Part shown: one piece after another, positions 1-12,401 of the stretch
Layout of the letters: each line of letters begins with the position of its first letter
Numbering within the stretch: the stretch's first letter is position 1
Assembly (NCBI GenBank): GCA_030063045.1
Contig: JAQSEB010000032.1
Coordinates: 310,001-374,000 of the forward strand
Direction of reading: 5' to 3'
DNA length: 64,000 bases
Source: Pratylenchus scribneri
Taxonomy: Eukaryota; Nematoda; Chromadorea; Rhabditida; Pratylenchidae
The notes under the pieces: generated by a model
Databases searched by the model: none
Told to the model about the DNA's origin: nothing
What the model saw: only the letters and a program-made list of their open reading frames with translations
Made by a program: the position numbers and the translations under genes

Positions 1-10
1 TTAAACAAAC

Positions 11-295
11 CCCTTTGGGTCGTTTAGCCAATTCAACGAAGTTTTCGACGGTTTTTGGCACAGTTTTGCCGAACAGGCCAATTTCAATTCGGCCAATTTG
101 TTCTTCTCCAATTTTGATGTCAAAATAAACCTTTTGAAGGAATTTAATAATTTTATTTTATTTCAATGATTAAACTTTGTCCGTCACTTTTGGCCCTTTC
201 GGTTTGACTGATTCACTCCCGGCATCCTGCCCAAAAACATTGCCGAAAATAGCCAATGAAATTGTCAAGAAAATTAACGAATTAAATTGATTCAT
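11..295 (-). CDS. Secreted cyclophilin-type peptidyl-prolyl isomerase, 5' exons only (gene runs off the left edge)
   Basis: Peptidyl-prolyl cis-trans isomerase of the ER/secreted cyclophilin B type, which helps fold proteins in the secretory pathway. Exon 1 (295-176) starts [18 protein letters not shown], a typical signal peptide, then a short spacer ending ..KVTDK. Exon 2 (130-11) starts [18 protein letters not shown] and continues [20 protein letters not shown]. This is the conserved N-terminal strand region of cyclophilins, with the nematode-style PKG just before the next intron. Both exons join in phase 0 over a 45-bp intron with GT donor and AG acceptor. The catalytic Arg/Phe and Trp regions lie outside the window. 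The family call is secure; the choice between the CYN-5 and CYN-6 type cannot be made from this part. Confidence 0.88.
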
Positions 296-869
296 TTTTA
301 TTACTTTTTTAATCTTAATTAATTAAATGTAAATGATTTATTATTAAATGATGAGTTGGAATTTTCTGGCCAATTCCATTGATTTAATCGATCATTATTT
401 CTCTTAAATAAACCTCTCTTTAAACCTAACCTCAATGTAAACGTCAGTTCAGTCTCACTTTTTTTATCGAATCATTTTGGCAAAAAATTGGGTTATTTTT
501 TCTATTAATTTTAAATTTTTATTGACCGGCATTTTTATGATGGTATCTCATATCTCTATCTGAGAAAAGAGCTAGAGAAATGAGAGAACTGGGTGATAGA
601 CAATGTTAAATATGGAGTCATTTTGTTCATTTTCCTCCTTTTGTCTGCTCCCCATAAAAAAATTTTCAAAAGAAGGGCCTCTTCTATATAAGAAGAAATG
701 ATTTTCAACATTCCCGTGGGGTTCAGTGGAGCAAGGAATGAACATGGCTCCATTTACCGAGGTCAAGTGCAGTCCAAGCTGCAGGGCCAAAATGATACGT
801 CGACTTTGGCAGGGTTGACAAAAAAAAATACAACTGCAACTACAACTAAAGCTTGACCCAGGAGGAAGC
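296..869. other. Intergenic, no supported gene
   Basis: AT-rich DNA between the cyclophilin start and the low end of the PAN/TSP1 gene. It must include the cyclophilin promoter. A TATATAAGAAG stretch lies at about 685-695, but nothing assigns it to a gene. Open frames here carry no recognisable domain. Confidence 0.4.
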
Positions 870-3800
870 CTAGAAGGCATGGAGGGCGTGGGGTCGGAAA
901 AAAATACACGCAAGGAGGATGGAGGCAAATGCCATGGCCCAACCGAATACGCATTTTGAAAGACCGACTCTTGAACCAATGAAGCAGCTGAACCCCCCAA
1001 TTTTTTCCTTTTTAGTTTTTATCTGGTTCGATGAACGAATTTCTGATTGGCCTCGCTTATTAAAAATACATAAAAATTGCCATTTTTCACACACAAATGA
1101 CAAAAGCTGCTTTTGTTTTAGAATGAATTATTTTTTACAAATAGAAAATTGAAAAAGACAATAAATAATATAAAATTAGTAATAAATTAAAATAAAAAGA
1201 AGCACATTTCAATCAAATCAAATGGTCCCAAATCCAAAAAAAAAAGAATCCGATTTCATCAGCATGGCAATGTGCAATATCTGTGGAAAATTGCGGAGAA
1301 ATTATTATTTGCAAAAAATTTTTCTTTAATTTTTCATTCTCTATAAGGCTTAAAAATGAGAAACTACCAATTTTCATTTTTCCCCCACTTTTACCTGAAA
1401 AAGGGTCCTTTGCATGCCAATGGGTCTTTGGCAATGCATTCACGCGACTCAAATCCAATCACTTGGCCATCTTTGCAGGGTTGGCTACTGGCAAAGTGCT
1501 AAATGGAATTTTGGAAAATTGTTTTTTTTATTATTTTTTTGCCACCAACTTGGCACGTTCCATTCCATGGTGACCAAATGGCGGCAGCTTCCTCCTCGGA
1601 TGGCCTTGGGGCTGGGGCGCCGATGGGGATTGGCTGGAAAAAAATAAATTTTAAGAAATATTTAATATAATTTATTGAAATGGGCGTATTTTATTGGCAA
1701 TTTTGGCACTGAATAATTAATTTTAGACAAACATAATATCCCTAGATAGAGGATGATTTTTCTATCAAAATAACAATCTCGACGGATGCAATCTATTAAT
1801 TTAAGCCTTAAACCAAAATAAATTTTTATCTCCCTCCTTTCGGACCTGTTGTTGTTTTCCCTCATCAAATTGTTGTTGGCCAACAGCATTTTTGTCTTCT
1901 CCATTTTGGGATGGAGGCATTATGGCCGGTGGCTGTGCTCCTCCATCCAATCCGCCGCCAACCATTTGGCCAACTTGCAAATTGACGATTGGCACCGGTG
2001 CCGTCCCACCATCATTTTTATTATTATTGGAGGGTGGCCCTTCCGGAATGGTGCTGCCGCCCACTTCGACGGGATGTGGCCCATCGGAATGCACAACTGT
2101 GGCAGAAGAATAAAATTAGGCCATTTTTAGGGAGAAGATGGATAGAGGAATTTATTTTAGAGAATTTTTAGGATAGCTATAGAATTAAAGCCCCTCTTGG
2201 AAATGGTTGGTTTTATGTAAAATTTTAAATTGCGCGAGGACTAGGGTTCACAAGAGTATATATGAAATGAGAAAGAACTTTGACTTGCATTTTTATCACT
2301 TTTTTTTGGTCCAATTTTTTCCTTAGTATATTCAGTTCCAAATGAAGGATCTTTCCTTATTAGCAAGAATATTCTAAGAGCAACCTATTTTTGAAAGCAT
2401 TTAAAAAATTTATAGAGAATAAAAGGACATATTTTGGTATTATTAAAAATTTTAATTCCAAAAAATATTATTTTGTACCTGTTGCTGGAATTGGACTTAA
2501 TTTCTGCTGATCGGCTGCTTGATCGGCGGCCTGATGAGCCAATTGTTGTTGAGGTTGTCCTTCCAATGTCATTGTGTCTTCCGCTGATTCTGGTGGAATA
2601 TCCCTGGGGCAATAGTCCACTTGCATTAATGCCCCTTTGCATCTGCGCAGGTCTAAACATTTTCGACGTCGAACTCGACGTTCTCCGGGCACATGACAGG
2701 GAGTCCATGCGCCCCAACGGCTAAAGAAGCCTTCGGCCTGTGGAAAAAAATTTCCTAATTTTTTCGAAAATTTTTTTGTTGTCTTTGAGTATCATTTCTT
2801 TCCTCTTACCCCTTGAAATTGTTCCTCTGGTGATTCATCCGGAACAATTATTTGTTGCTGTTGACTTCCATTTTGGCCCTCTTCTTCAGTTTTGGATGTG
2901 GAAGAAACAGGTGTAATATTTTCTTTATTCTCTCCGCCATTTTCATTTTGTTGTTGTTCAGTGGAAGTGGCCAATGGCAATGAGGGTTCAGATGTGGAGG
3001 AGGGGAAGGAGGAATGGCCAATGTTGATGTTGGTGATGTTTGGCTGAAAATGTTCTCCAAATTCAATGTGAAACATATTTTCATAGGAAAAGGAAAAATA
3101 CAAAATTCCTTATTAGTTGTATTTCATAAAATTTAAAAATGCCAAATTTTAAGCTTTTCAATGGTTTACCACCGCTTATTGCCTTGTAGAACTATCACAC
3201 CTTTGGCTGTTGCTGTTGGTCCTTGATCAATTTCAAATGGAGTCGTTTCGTCGATTCTGGACCCTTTCGATTGGTGGCCAATCCAGCAGCTTTTGGTGTG
3301 GGAATTGGCCCAATGTCGGCTGCCTTCTCCTGGAATGAACCATCCGATGCCCGTTCCTATGGGATTAATTTTTAAATTATTGTTTAATTTTGCCTATAAT
3401 TCTATCAAATTTAACCGTTTTCTTTCCAGCCAAAACCCCCAATTAATTCATCCCCACCCTCGCTTACAATTGTTTTGGCCCCGTATTGTCTTTGTTGTTG
3501 TTCATTATTTTCATTTGCCTCCTTTTCCCCGCCTATTCCGCCTTCTCCTTCGCCCCCATTCCCTTCATCAGCCAATGGTGGCAATGCCAAATGTTTTGGA
3601 TGGAGTCGATGTGTGGATGAAGATTCCTCCGGCAAATTACTCAATGGAATTGGCACCGCTTTTAGCCGTTCTCCGTCATTTGGCTCATCATTTGTTGTTT
3701 CTGACTTTGATTCCTCCAATTTTTGTCCTTCGGCCGATGATTCTTTTTGTGGCTCATCATTGTTCGTTTTTGAACTATGAAACAATTTTGAATCACCAAA

Positions 3801-6737
3801 AATGTTTAAAAAAATATTTTTAAATTAATTTATTAAGCTAAATTGAAAATATATTTGGCCATTTTATTAAGTCAATACCAACATTTACAAATATGACCTA
3901 TCCCATTAGTAATAATGTTGGTAAAAATAAATTTGACCTCCATTTTGTCCAATCTAAGCCAATCTTGGTAAATCGCATCCATCGAGCCAATTCCCTCCAA
4001 TAAATAATTTTATTTTTATCCATTACTATATAAAATTTCTATTGATTTTATTTTTGAGAGATCAAATATATATTTAACACAAAATGGAAAACCACGGCTA
4101 TTTTTTAAACAATATACCTTTTTCCACTGGAATTGTCATTTTCATTGTTTTGGCCATGCTTTTCTTCCACCGGCAAATCACTGCTGCTGGGAATGCCATC
4201 GGCCATATCCGGCATTGTTGAGGAGGAACTGATGATGGACACAGGTGAAGAAGACGGTACCGTAGTTGGATCGCTGGGTTGCGGGCTTTCCTTTTCCTCC
4301 TTTTGTTGACTTATGCCGCTGGGACTGGAAGATGGTGAAAGGGAGGAAGGGGAGGAAGAAACTGTCGGCAATTGTACAGTAGTTGTTTCACCTTCTGCAA
4401 TTATTGGAGGAAAAATTATGCTAATAATTTTATTTATTGATTTAAATTTTTAAGCAAAAAAAACAATAAAAATTTGAGTAAAACTCACATCTCCTATTGG
4501 GAATTGAACCCCATCTAAAGTTGTGAATTGATTGCTCATCTACTCGATTAATTAGCGCATATGAAGTTATAATAATAATTCCCTATCTTTGTTTGTTTTT
4601 GGCCTTATTTTATAGCCAATAAATTAAATTCCATATTTTGATTTTGATAAGTCAAATATTGGAATATATGGAAATTGTTGCATCCAAAGTAAATTTAAAC
4701 TTTATAATTAATTTATTGCTACAAAATTACGAATCAATCCCAATTCCCAACTGTTTTACCCTTCTTTTTAATATGCCTTTTTTGTTTATTGCGTTTTATT
4801 TTTGCTCAAACTCAAAGCTGACCCGATGCTGATGAAACGATGCCGCTGGTATCCTCCGATTGTTGGAGTGGCGAAATGGATGATGATTGGCCACCAATTG
4901 TGCTGGTCGCATCCTGGGATTGGGCCAATTCAAATTCGCCGGGCGGCCCAGCGGTGCCAGCACCTAATTTCATATTTTAATTAAAAAATCCAATTAAAAA
5001 TTTTAAAAAATTATTAATCCTTTATGTTGCCCAAATTAATTTTACAAAATAATTAATAAATGAATATAATTTAATTAAGAAATCAATGCAATTTTAAACT
5101 TGCTTTAAATTCAATATGGTGCATTTTTTGGAAAGGCAATAACTAATATATATTTTTGACCCATATCTTTTATCTTAGCGATGGCATAGTAATATAGCCA
5201 ATTTGGATCATTTAAGCATTTTCTAGTATTAAAGTAAAATAAGTTGGCTAAAACCAAAAAAAAAACCAAATTTGTACCTGGTAAAATGCATCCATTATGG
5301 AAGAAGATGACTTTGTCCTCATCATCCGGCCGTTGGAAATCATCGGGTGCGGTGATGGCCGACTCCACATTTGTAATGCATTCTCCCTCCTCATAGAAAT
5401 ACATTGCTGATTTGCATTCATATTCTCGTTCATGCATACAATAGGCGGCACATTCTGCCATTGTTGGCACCGTCGTTGTTGATTGGGCATAGCCCTGTAT
5501 ATTTTGGGAGATTGGATTTTAAATTTTCTCAAATTAATTCATGCTAATGAGAGACCAAAACTGCTAAACTTAAAGGTAATATCCATTATAAGTTTAAAAT
5601 TTGGTTGCAATTCATTTTGAATTGCCCCAATTCTTGCCTTGAGAATGTATTCATCCACCCGAACAAATTGCCGATTGGCACAATGGGCTGGGGCATCTTC
5701 GGGTAGGCAGAATTTCTCAAAATATCGATGGCCGTCCTCCGATTTTCGCAACAATTCGCCATCCGGAAAACTGGCTCGCCGATACATTCGGCATTCTTTC
5801 AATTCATTTTGGTAGATGACCGAGGCGCCTTGGAATATTTTTAATGGATGGAATCAAATTATCATAAAAATCCTAAAAAAGCCGCCTTGGCCTCAATTTT
5901 GTCCAAAATTTTATTCCAATTTTTGTAAGCCCAATGCCAACATTTACCAATGGGATAGGTACAAATTTATAAAGGTTGGCATTGCCTTACCAAGATTGCC
6001 AAAAATGTAATTAAATAATAGTCAAATTCATAATTATCATATAAAATTGTCCTAGAAAAATTTTTTACACTCACAGAGTACAGTTCGCCCCTTATGATCC
6101 TGATTTTTGGCACAAAAGTCGATGCATTGCTTTTCGTTTACTCCTCCAATAATGGCAGAAGCATTTGTGGTCCCACGGATGTTCACATTGTCTTAAAAAG
6201 GAAAAATATTTTATTAAACATTCCAATTTTTACCGCTGACGAAGAAGGCGCTCAATGTTCCTTCGCAAATTGCTGGAAAAAAGTGAATAAATATAAATAA
6301 AAATTAATAAAAAAAAATAGATGATTGACTGAGTGACTGTGGCCAATTCAAAAGTTTATGGGCCATTCTTAACGAGATAAAAACCAAAATTAAGAAACCG
6401 ATATATAATTTAAGCATTAAATTCCTTTTCAAAATACATTATTAATTTCCAAAAAATACTTTTTCCTAGAAGAACACTAATTTTATTCTCACAAAATTTT
6501 TAATTTGAATTTCTAAAATTTAATAAAACCCTTTTGAACCATCTACAAGGCCCAATTCATACTCAATTGTTATCATTTGCTCTTTATAGAATTTAAAAGC
6601 TGACCAACATCCGGCCTATTCAATTTGGCAATGCCATCAGATTCCACCTTTTTTGATGGTTGCTCCTCTTCGGCGAATACAAAGGCAAAAATACAAGTAA
6701 AAATGAGGAAATGGGTTGGAATTAACGAATTCCACAT
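870..6737 (-). CDS. Secreted PAN/apple and thrombospondin type-1 repeat protein
   Basis: Extracellular multidomain protein, probably apical extracellular matrix or cuticle related; this role is inferred from domains. Exons: 6737-6605, 6272-6234, 6191-6075, 5828-5638, 5494-5278, 4963-4823, 4394-4118, 3774-3468, 3356-3201, 3043-2810, 2737-2479, 2096-1846, 1633-1550, 1498-1395. All join in frame. The start gives a signal peptide (MWNSLIPTHFLIFTCIFAFV). Cys-rich PAN-like regions follow (NEKQCIDFCAKNQ; AECAAYCMHEREYECKSAMY). A long Ser/Pro/Gln/Glu-rich linker comes next. Then come two TSP1-like repeats: FFSRWGAWTPCHVPGERRVR with a CLDLRRCKG core, and IWSPWNGTCQ with ESRECIAKDPLACKGP. The last exon is uncertain. 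A candidate at about 981-870 would add a Cys pair and a C-terminal hydrophobic stretch. The exon 4 donor is GC (AAG|GCAAGA). The family name in C. elegans is not recognised. Confidence 0.72.
3851..3972. repeat. Dispersed palindromic intronic repeat, copy 1
   Basis: Sits in an intron of the PAN/TSP1 gene. It has the shared core CCAACATTTACAAAT, a GACCTATCCCATT block, a return ATGTTGG arm, and TTTTGTCCAATC at one end. Confidence 0.6.
4478..4560 (-). repeat. tRNA-like sequence, degenerate
   Basis: On the minus strand the segment holds a box-B-like GGGGTTCAATTCCC, able to form a T arm, and a weak D-arm-like GAGTAGATGAGC about 35 bp upstream. The acceptor ends do not pair, so this is a tRNA-derived fragment or SINE head rather than a working tRNA. 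It lies in an intron of the PAN/TSP1 gene. Confidence 0.35.
5887..6007. repeat. Dispersed palindromic intronic repeat, copy 2
   Basis: Best full copy. It runs from GGCCTCAATTTTGTCCAAAA through CCAATGCCAACATTTACCAA and GGGATAGGT to the inverted GGTTGGCATTGCCTTACC. It lies in an intron between two PAN-region exons. Confidence 0.65.
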
Positions 6738-8418
6738 TTTCGGAATATTTTACTTTAAGAAAAAATTAAAAAGAAATTGTGCAATTTTGTTGCTTAAAAA
6801 ATGTAATTTGACCCTTTTTAATGGATTTTCTCCAAACCAAATTCCAAAAGGAATAATCTCCACATTTTGTTTATAATATGGGAGGATAATGGATAAAGAG
6901 AGGGAATTAGCGTCCTTCCTTGATTTTATCGTATTGTTGCTATGCAAATTGCGCAACTATTTTTTATTTATGAATTGAGGATTAATAATCTTTTGGAAAT
7001 ATAGATTAAAAGTCTTTTTATTAACCAAATTGTTGGAATTTTCCATAGCTATTATTTTGTAAAGTAATTTTAATTAATATTTAAAAGAAATTTTTTTAAT
7101 CGGATGAATAACAATGAAATATTTTCGCTCTATTTTATTCAATTTTCATGGATTTTTGGATCAAAATTGTAAGGTGAATTAAATTCCTGGATATTTTTCA
7201 CTGTTGATGATTGATAGTGGTGTACGAATGAATTCTCATTGGAATTTTTGCGCCATCGTAATAAAAAAGAGGTCGCCGGTTTTACTTTCGCTTTTTGGCT
7301 TTTCCCTCCTTCATATCCTAAATGCCCCTGGGCGATTTTATTTTGGTTGCCTGCCATTGGTGCGGTTCAAATTCGCTATTTCTCAAAAAAATTCCAATTC
7401 GTCGCAGCCAAAAGCAAAAGCTAATAGGGTCATCCCATCCATCCATCCAATTCAATCGCCGCTTCTTTCCAAGTCAATCCTGGCTCCTGGGGCGAAAATA
7501 CATTTGATTTCTCCGTAGGAATTTCTCCTTTGATACGGAATTTTTTTGCTTTGCTTTTGCTTCTCTTCTGATACATGAAACGGAATACGGAAAATAAGGA
7601 TTCTAAAAATTCAATTCGATGGAAATATAAAATGATTCTTTTAAACATATAATAATGGCATGGATTATTTGGTGAGGATTGTATAAGAAAAATGGCAAAT
7701 CCATATCCATGGCGAGAATGTGTCTAGTATCTTTATTAACATTATATATTGTTGTAGAGTAGAGTAAAGCCTAGTAAATACATTCTGAGCTGATTTGCCT
7801 CATTCCCAGAGAATTTGATCATTTTTTGGGAGTAAAAAATGCCGTCGAGGTTTAGTCCTTCGCCTTTTAGGATTATTCAAAATTTAGGAGAAAAAATGTT
7901 TAAAACCTATTTTCGTCTTATTGAGTTTGGCGCATTCCAATGGGTTTGAGAAGGATTCAAAAATAAAAATCTACCTTTTTTCAAGCTTATTCCATAAAAA
8001 ATAGGCAAGCACAAAAACCGGCTTAATTATAGGGAATTAAGGGGCAATAGAACAAGCCGAAGGAAAAAGTGAAAGTTGGCTAGATATGGAAAGGTCGCTC
8101 ATCAGGTTGGAGGCTTTCATGGAACATTTTGAGTGGATTGTTGTGTTCCTTCCTTCCAAAAATCCCAGCAACTTGCCCCTAGAATGGGGTGGTAAAAGCA
8201 GGAAGTCAATTGGCGCCTAAAAAACTTGCGCACCGCAATTTTGGAATTGGAGAGAATGAAGTAGAAATGGGAAAAAGGTGAAGATGGAAAAGTCCGGTAT
8301 ATAGGCTAATCTAGCATTATTAGAAAGGGAAAGTTGCTGACTCTGTTGTGATTTGTGAAGGTTTGAGTGGGACTCTGGGGGAAGGTTGGAATGATGAGTA
8401 CTTTTGGCACTTTGACGA
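6738..8418. other. Intergenic, no supported gene
   Basis: Upstream of the PAN/TSP1 start. Open frames of 60-104 codons occur on both strands, for example a basic 72-codon minus-strand frame at 7357-7139. None shows a recognisable domain or convincing splice pattern. The promoter of the PAN/TSP1 gene should be near 6740-6950. Confidence 0.35.
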
Positions 8419-9260
8419 GTCAGAATTAGGGTTAATTATACGTGGGCGTAACGTATCCGCGTAACGGATATACGCAACGATTTTGGGCCAATTATACGTT
8501 ACGTTATACGCACCCCGATTATACGCATTATACGTTATACGCACTCTGAATATACGCCTATACGCCTATACGCAACCTTTTTTAAAACCACCATTTAGGG
8601 TCAAATTTTTCGCTATGCGGCCAATTTTGATCCAAATTTTTCGCTGCGCGGGCAATTTTGAGCTAAAATTTTCGTTATACGGCCAATTTTGATCCAAATT
8701 TTTCGCTATGCGGCCAATTTTGAGCTTAAATTTTCGCTGCGCTGCCAATTTTGAGCCAAATTTTTCGCTGCGCGGGCAATTTTGAACTAAAATTTTCGCT
8801 GCGCAGCCAATTTTGATCCAAATTTTTTGATGCGCGGCCATTTTAGAACAAAATTTTCCATCCAAAGTAATTCTCCCAAAAATTCGGCCCTGCGGGGCAG
8901 CAAAAAAAGCTCGGCATTCTCCCTTCTATGGCTCCCTCTTTGGAAAATTCGTGATTACGGGCTTGATTGAACCAGATGAATCAGATTTGAGTGAAGAAGA
9001 ATATGAAGATGAAGAAGAGTAAGAATAAAAAGAATAAAATGATTGATTTATTTTTTATTATGATATTTATTTTGGCGATTTTTAAAAATTTTATTAAACG
9101 AATTTCAAAAAATGCCTTATAAAGGGAGCGTAACGTATCCTATACGCGTATAATTTTCTCGGAGGGCCTATACGTTACGTTATACGCACCTTGGTTATAC
9201 GCATTATACGTTATACGCTTTTTCATTATACGCTTGCGTATAATTAACCCTAGTCAGAAT
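8419..9260. mobile_element. hAT-type non-autonomous transposon with 8-bp target-site duplication
   Basis: The element proper is 8427-9252 (826 bp), flanked by the exact duplication GTCAGAAT at 8419-8426 and 9253-9260. Its ends are perfect inverted repeats, TAGGGTTAATTATACG and its complement. An 8-bp duplication with YAGGG-type ends is typical of the hAT superfamily. Subterminal zones are dense in TATACGCATTATACGTTATA-like palindromic words. The centre holds about eight 33-bp tandem units (8597-8860). A short frame at about 8960-9021 ends in IEPDESDLSEEEYEDEEE followed by a stop. This resembles the acidic tail of a hAT transposase, so the element may be a deletion derivative. Confidence 0.85.
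8597..8860. repeat. 33-bp tandem repeat inside the hAT element
   Basis: About eight imperfect copies of a unit containing GGCCAATTTTGATCCAAATT and TTTCGCTGCGC. Single-base changes (GCGCGG, TATGCGG, GCGCAG) vary between units. Confidence 0.75.
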
Positions 9261-12200
9261 CATAATTATTTGAAAGCTTGAATCCGTGAGTATTTGATTC
9301 TCAAAAATTTTTTTCCAAATATAGAAAAGGGGATTTATTCTGATTTCGTATGTAAATTAAGGAAAAATAAAAACACATTTTAGCAAATATTTGCTACAGA
9401 GTAATTGGCGAACATTTTTCAAAATAGAAAAACACAATTTGGCAGAACATTTTCCGGGGAAGGAAAAACACATTATGGCAAATATTTTTTTGATTTAACC
9501 TCCAATCTGAAATTCATTGTCAAACTATAATTTTGGCCTAGAAGTTCAAGAAAATAATTTCTGCAAAATTGAAATTTTAATAATTTAACAATTTGGCCAT
9601 TGCCATTTTCCCCATCCCTTACCTGTGCTGGCATGCCAAATGCCGAAAATACTATGCCACCATTGTTGTTATTGTTGTTTTTTTATTCCCGTTTTCTTTT
9701 ATCCATTCCTTTGGGCGGACAATAGCTATATTCATATTTCATTCAAATAGCTTGCTTGAACGACCAAAGAATAGGAATAAAAGGGGAAAAGTGGGATTAA
9801 GCCAAAGAATGGGGTATTTCATTTGAATGGCAGTAAATGGGATGATTGAAATTTGGATACTTTTCGAAAACTAATAATAATAAATGATAAAGTGGTAAAG
9901 ATAGGCGGGAATGAGCCTAAATTTATATGGACAAAAGAGGGAGGGTAAATATGGATTATGGCCATTGGATGGGTGACCAAATTTTTAGGGGCGGGTTGGA
10001 ATATTGTGGATTGGACAGAATGGGCTGAAACTTGGAATATTGTGGATTGGACAGAATGAATAGAGCCAAAATGGGCGGAGTCGAGTGATGAATCATTCAC
10101 ATTGTCAAAGACTGAATGAGAGGCGTGAACCGTAAATTTGATAGAGAGGAAGGGCATGGCAAGCATAAATAGGGCCAATAGAATTTGTAGAGGTCTGAGT
10201 GGATTTGAAAATAATAAATGCACAATGAATTGGACGACATAACTTTTTAGAATTTGAGGAGAAAGGGGAACAATTACAATTTGAATAATTAAATTTTTTT
10301 TAATTTATTATCGAAAGAAAGAACTGGAATTTAATTATCAAATAATTTAAAAAATGCTTCGACAACAAATTTATAGCCAAACATGATCTTTCGGAAACAA
10401 TATTTTGCTAAAAATTAAATCAATGGAATACTCTATTCTATGGGTAAAATTTGGTCCTTCACTTTGGCAGCAAATTAATTGAAAATGATTTAATGCTTTT
10501 CATTTCAACAGTAAAACATGAAATACGCTTTTAAATGATTTGACACTGACATTTCCTTAAGGGACATTCATTTGCCTAAAATGATATAAAATATAATATT
10601 AAATATGAATCCATTAAAAGTTCATTTTATTAATTCATATTTTGCACATCTGCTTCCCATCAATTTTTGTTCTTTTTGAATAAATTAGGGCCCGAAAAGA
10701 TTCGGCTTACATATTTGCCATGAATAAAAGAAAATAAAATGGAAAAGGATTCTGCCGCTCACTCAATGTTGATTCCCCCAAAAGAAAGTAAATCCTTCAC
10801 ATTCTTTCAATTTCTCCTAATTTTCTAGCTTTATTTCTTGTTTCTATTATTCCCAGAAATTGGCCGGCCATCCATTTTATCGCGCACGGCCATCTCAAAA
10901 TTTTTTGGCTTTTGGCCGCCGATCAAAGAGTGGTGGTGAAATGAAAAGGGAAAATGGTCAATTGGGGAAAACGAAGGGAATAAAAGGGGAAAGGAAAAGG
11001 CCGATCGTTGCCTTGGAATCGGTGTACTAAAATGCGCCATTAGCATAAATTAAACGGTCTATGGTAAAATTAATTTTATTGGATTTGATTCATAAATATA
11101 TTTAAAAATAAGGAATTAAAAAGAAAATTCAATGATTTTAAAAGAATTAAAAATATTATTTTGGGAGATTTAATTGGAGCGAGTAAAACAATGTTTATTA
11201 GGCATTTGGAAGAGAATAAAATATTTTAAAACAAAAATAAATGTTTTGATAAGTCATTTTTAATTTTTTGCAGATTTAGTTTGATTATTTTGATTGTCTT
11301 GCTTTTTTTACAAATATTTTTTTGATTGTTATTCATTCCATTTTGCATCAAACACTAAAACTAAAATGATGATGAAAACCAGCTGATTACAAAGAATGAT
11401 GTTGAATGGGAATAAATTGGGGCAGGGGAAAAATGCATGGAAATGACTTTTGGAGAGGCAAAATTTTGCATTCCAAAATAATAAGGTCGTCCCAACAAAC
11501 CCAAAGAACAAAAAATATAATCAAAATTTCCATATCAAAATAATCAGCTGGAAATGGGACCAATAAAAAAAACAAAACAAAAAAGTAACAACAAGAAATG
11601 ACCTTCGTCCTTTCCCTCTATCCTCAAAAATAATGGCTAATTTAATTTTATCATTTCCTTAACACATTTCTTGATGATCTGATGTCTGATATTTAATTAA
11701 TTTTGTGCATTTATCTGGTGTATATCAATTATTCATTTTTAAAAAATATTTTAAAATATTCATCGAATTTTAATTTTTTTAGTTGATAATTAATTGATCA
11801 AAAAAGAATAATTTGCCATTAATTTGAAGGCAAATTCTATTCAAATATTGCATTCAAAAATAATTTTATCAGCCCAATTCAATCAACAATTTGTTTATCA
11901 ACAAATTTTCTCGACTGGACCCAAATTGTTGCATTTTTGCATTCGCTCCTTTTCACATGTTTCTCTAATAAATTCCCGTCGCTAGCATCCATCCATCCAT
12001 CATTATTGGGTCATTTGATTATTGTGTCTTGTGCATCATTGGCTGGAAATTGATGGCTTTTCCCCCAACCATTTTTGCATTTATCAGACCAACAAATTGG
12101 CCTATACTCATTTTTTACTCTGATCAATGCATAAAAAAGGCAAAAGTGCAGAGTCAACAAATAATTTAAATAATTGGAATGAATGATGAAAAAAGGACTA

Positions 12201-12401
12201 ATTTTATTTTAAATAAAGATGTGCCTAAATATAAATTTATTCCGATCAAATATTGGGGAAAAACATCAAAATAAATGTACACATTTTTGTTCCTAACATT
12301 TTAACATATTCCATTTGTTGTTTTTATATTTTCCAATTCATCCAAAATCAATCCTCTTCTCTTCATTTATAATTCCACAAATTGTCGCTTCCCTCAGTCA
12401 A
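9261..12401. other. Intergenic, no supported gene
   Basis: Mostly AT-rich unique-looking sequence. 9365-9490 carries a dispersed repeat with CATTTTCCGG words that recurs inverted near 44565-44710. At 10012-10056 a 31-bp unit containing AATATTGTGGATTGGACAGA is present twice. A minus-strand frame of 134 codons (10223-9819) starts with a hydrophobic segment but has no family resemblance. Confidence 0.35.

Noticed and set aside
7139..7648. Two small basic minus-strand frames
   Set aside because: They could be a small gene, but no domain or convincing intron joins them, and the first has an ambiguous start.
9819..10223. 134-codon minus-strand frame with a signal-peptide-like start
   Set aside because: It includes a duplicated 31-bp unit and Ser/His/Phe-rich sequence without family resemblance. 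A hydrophobic start alone is weak evidence in AT-rich DNA.
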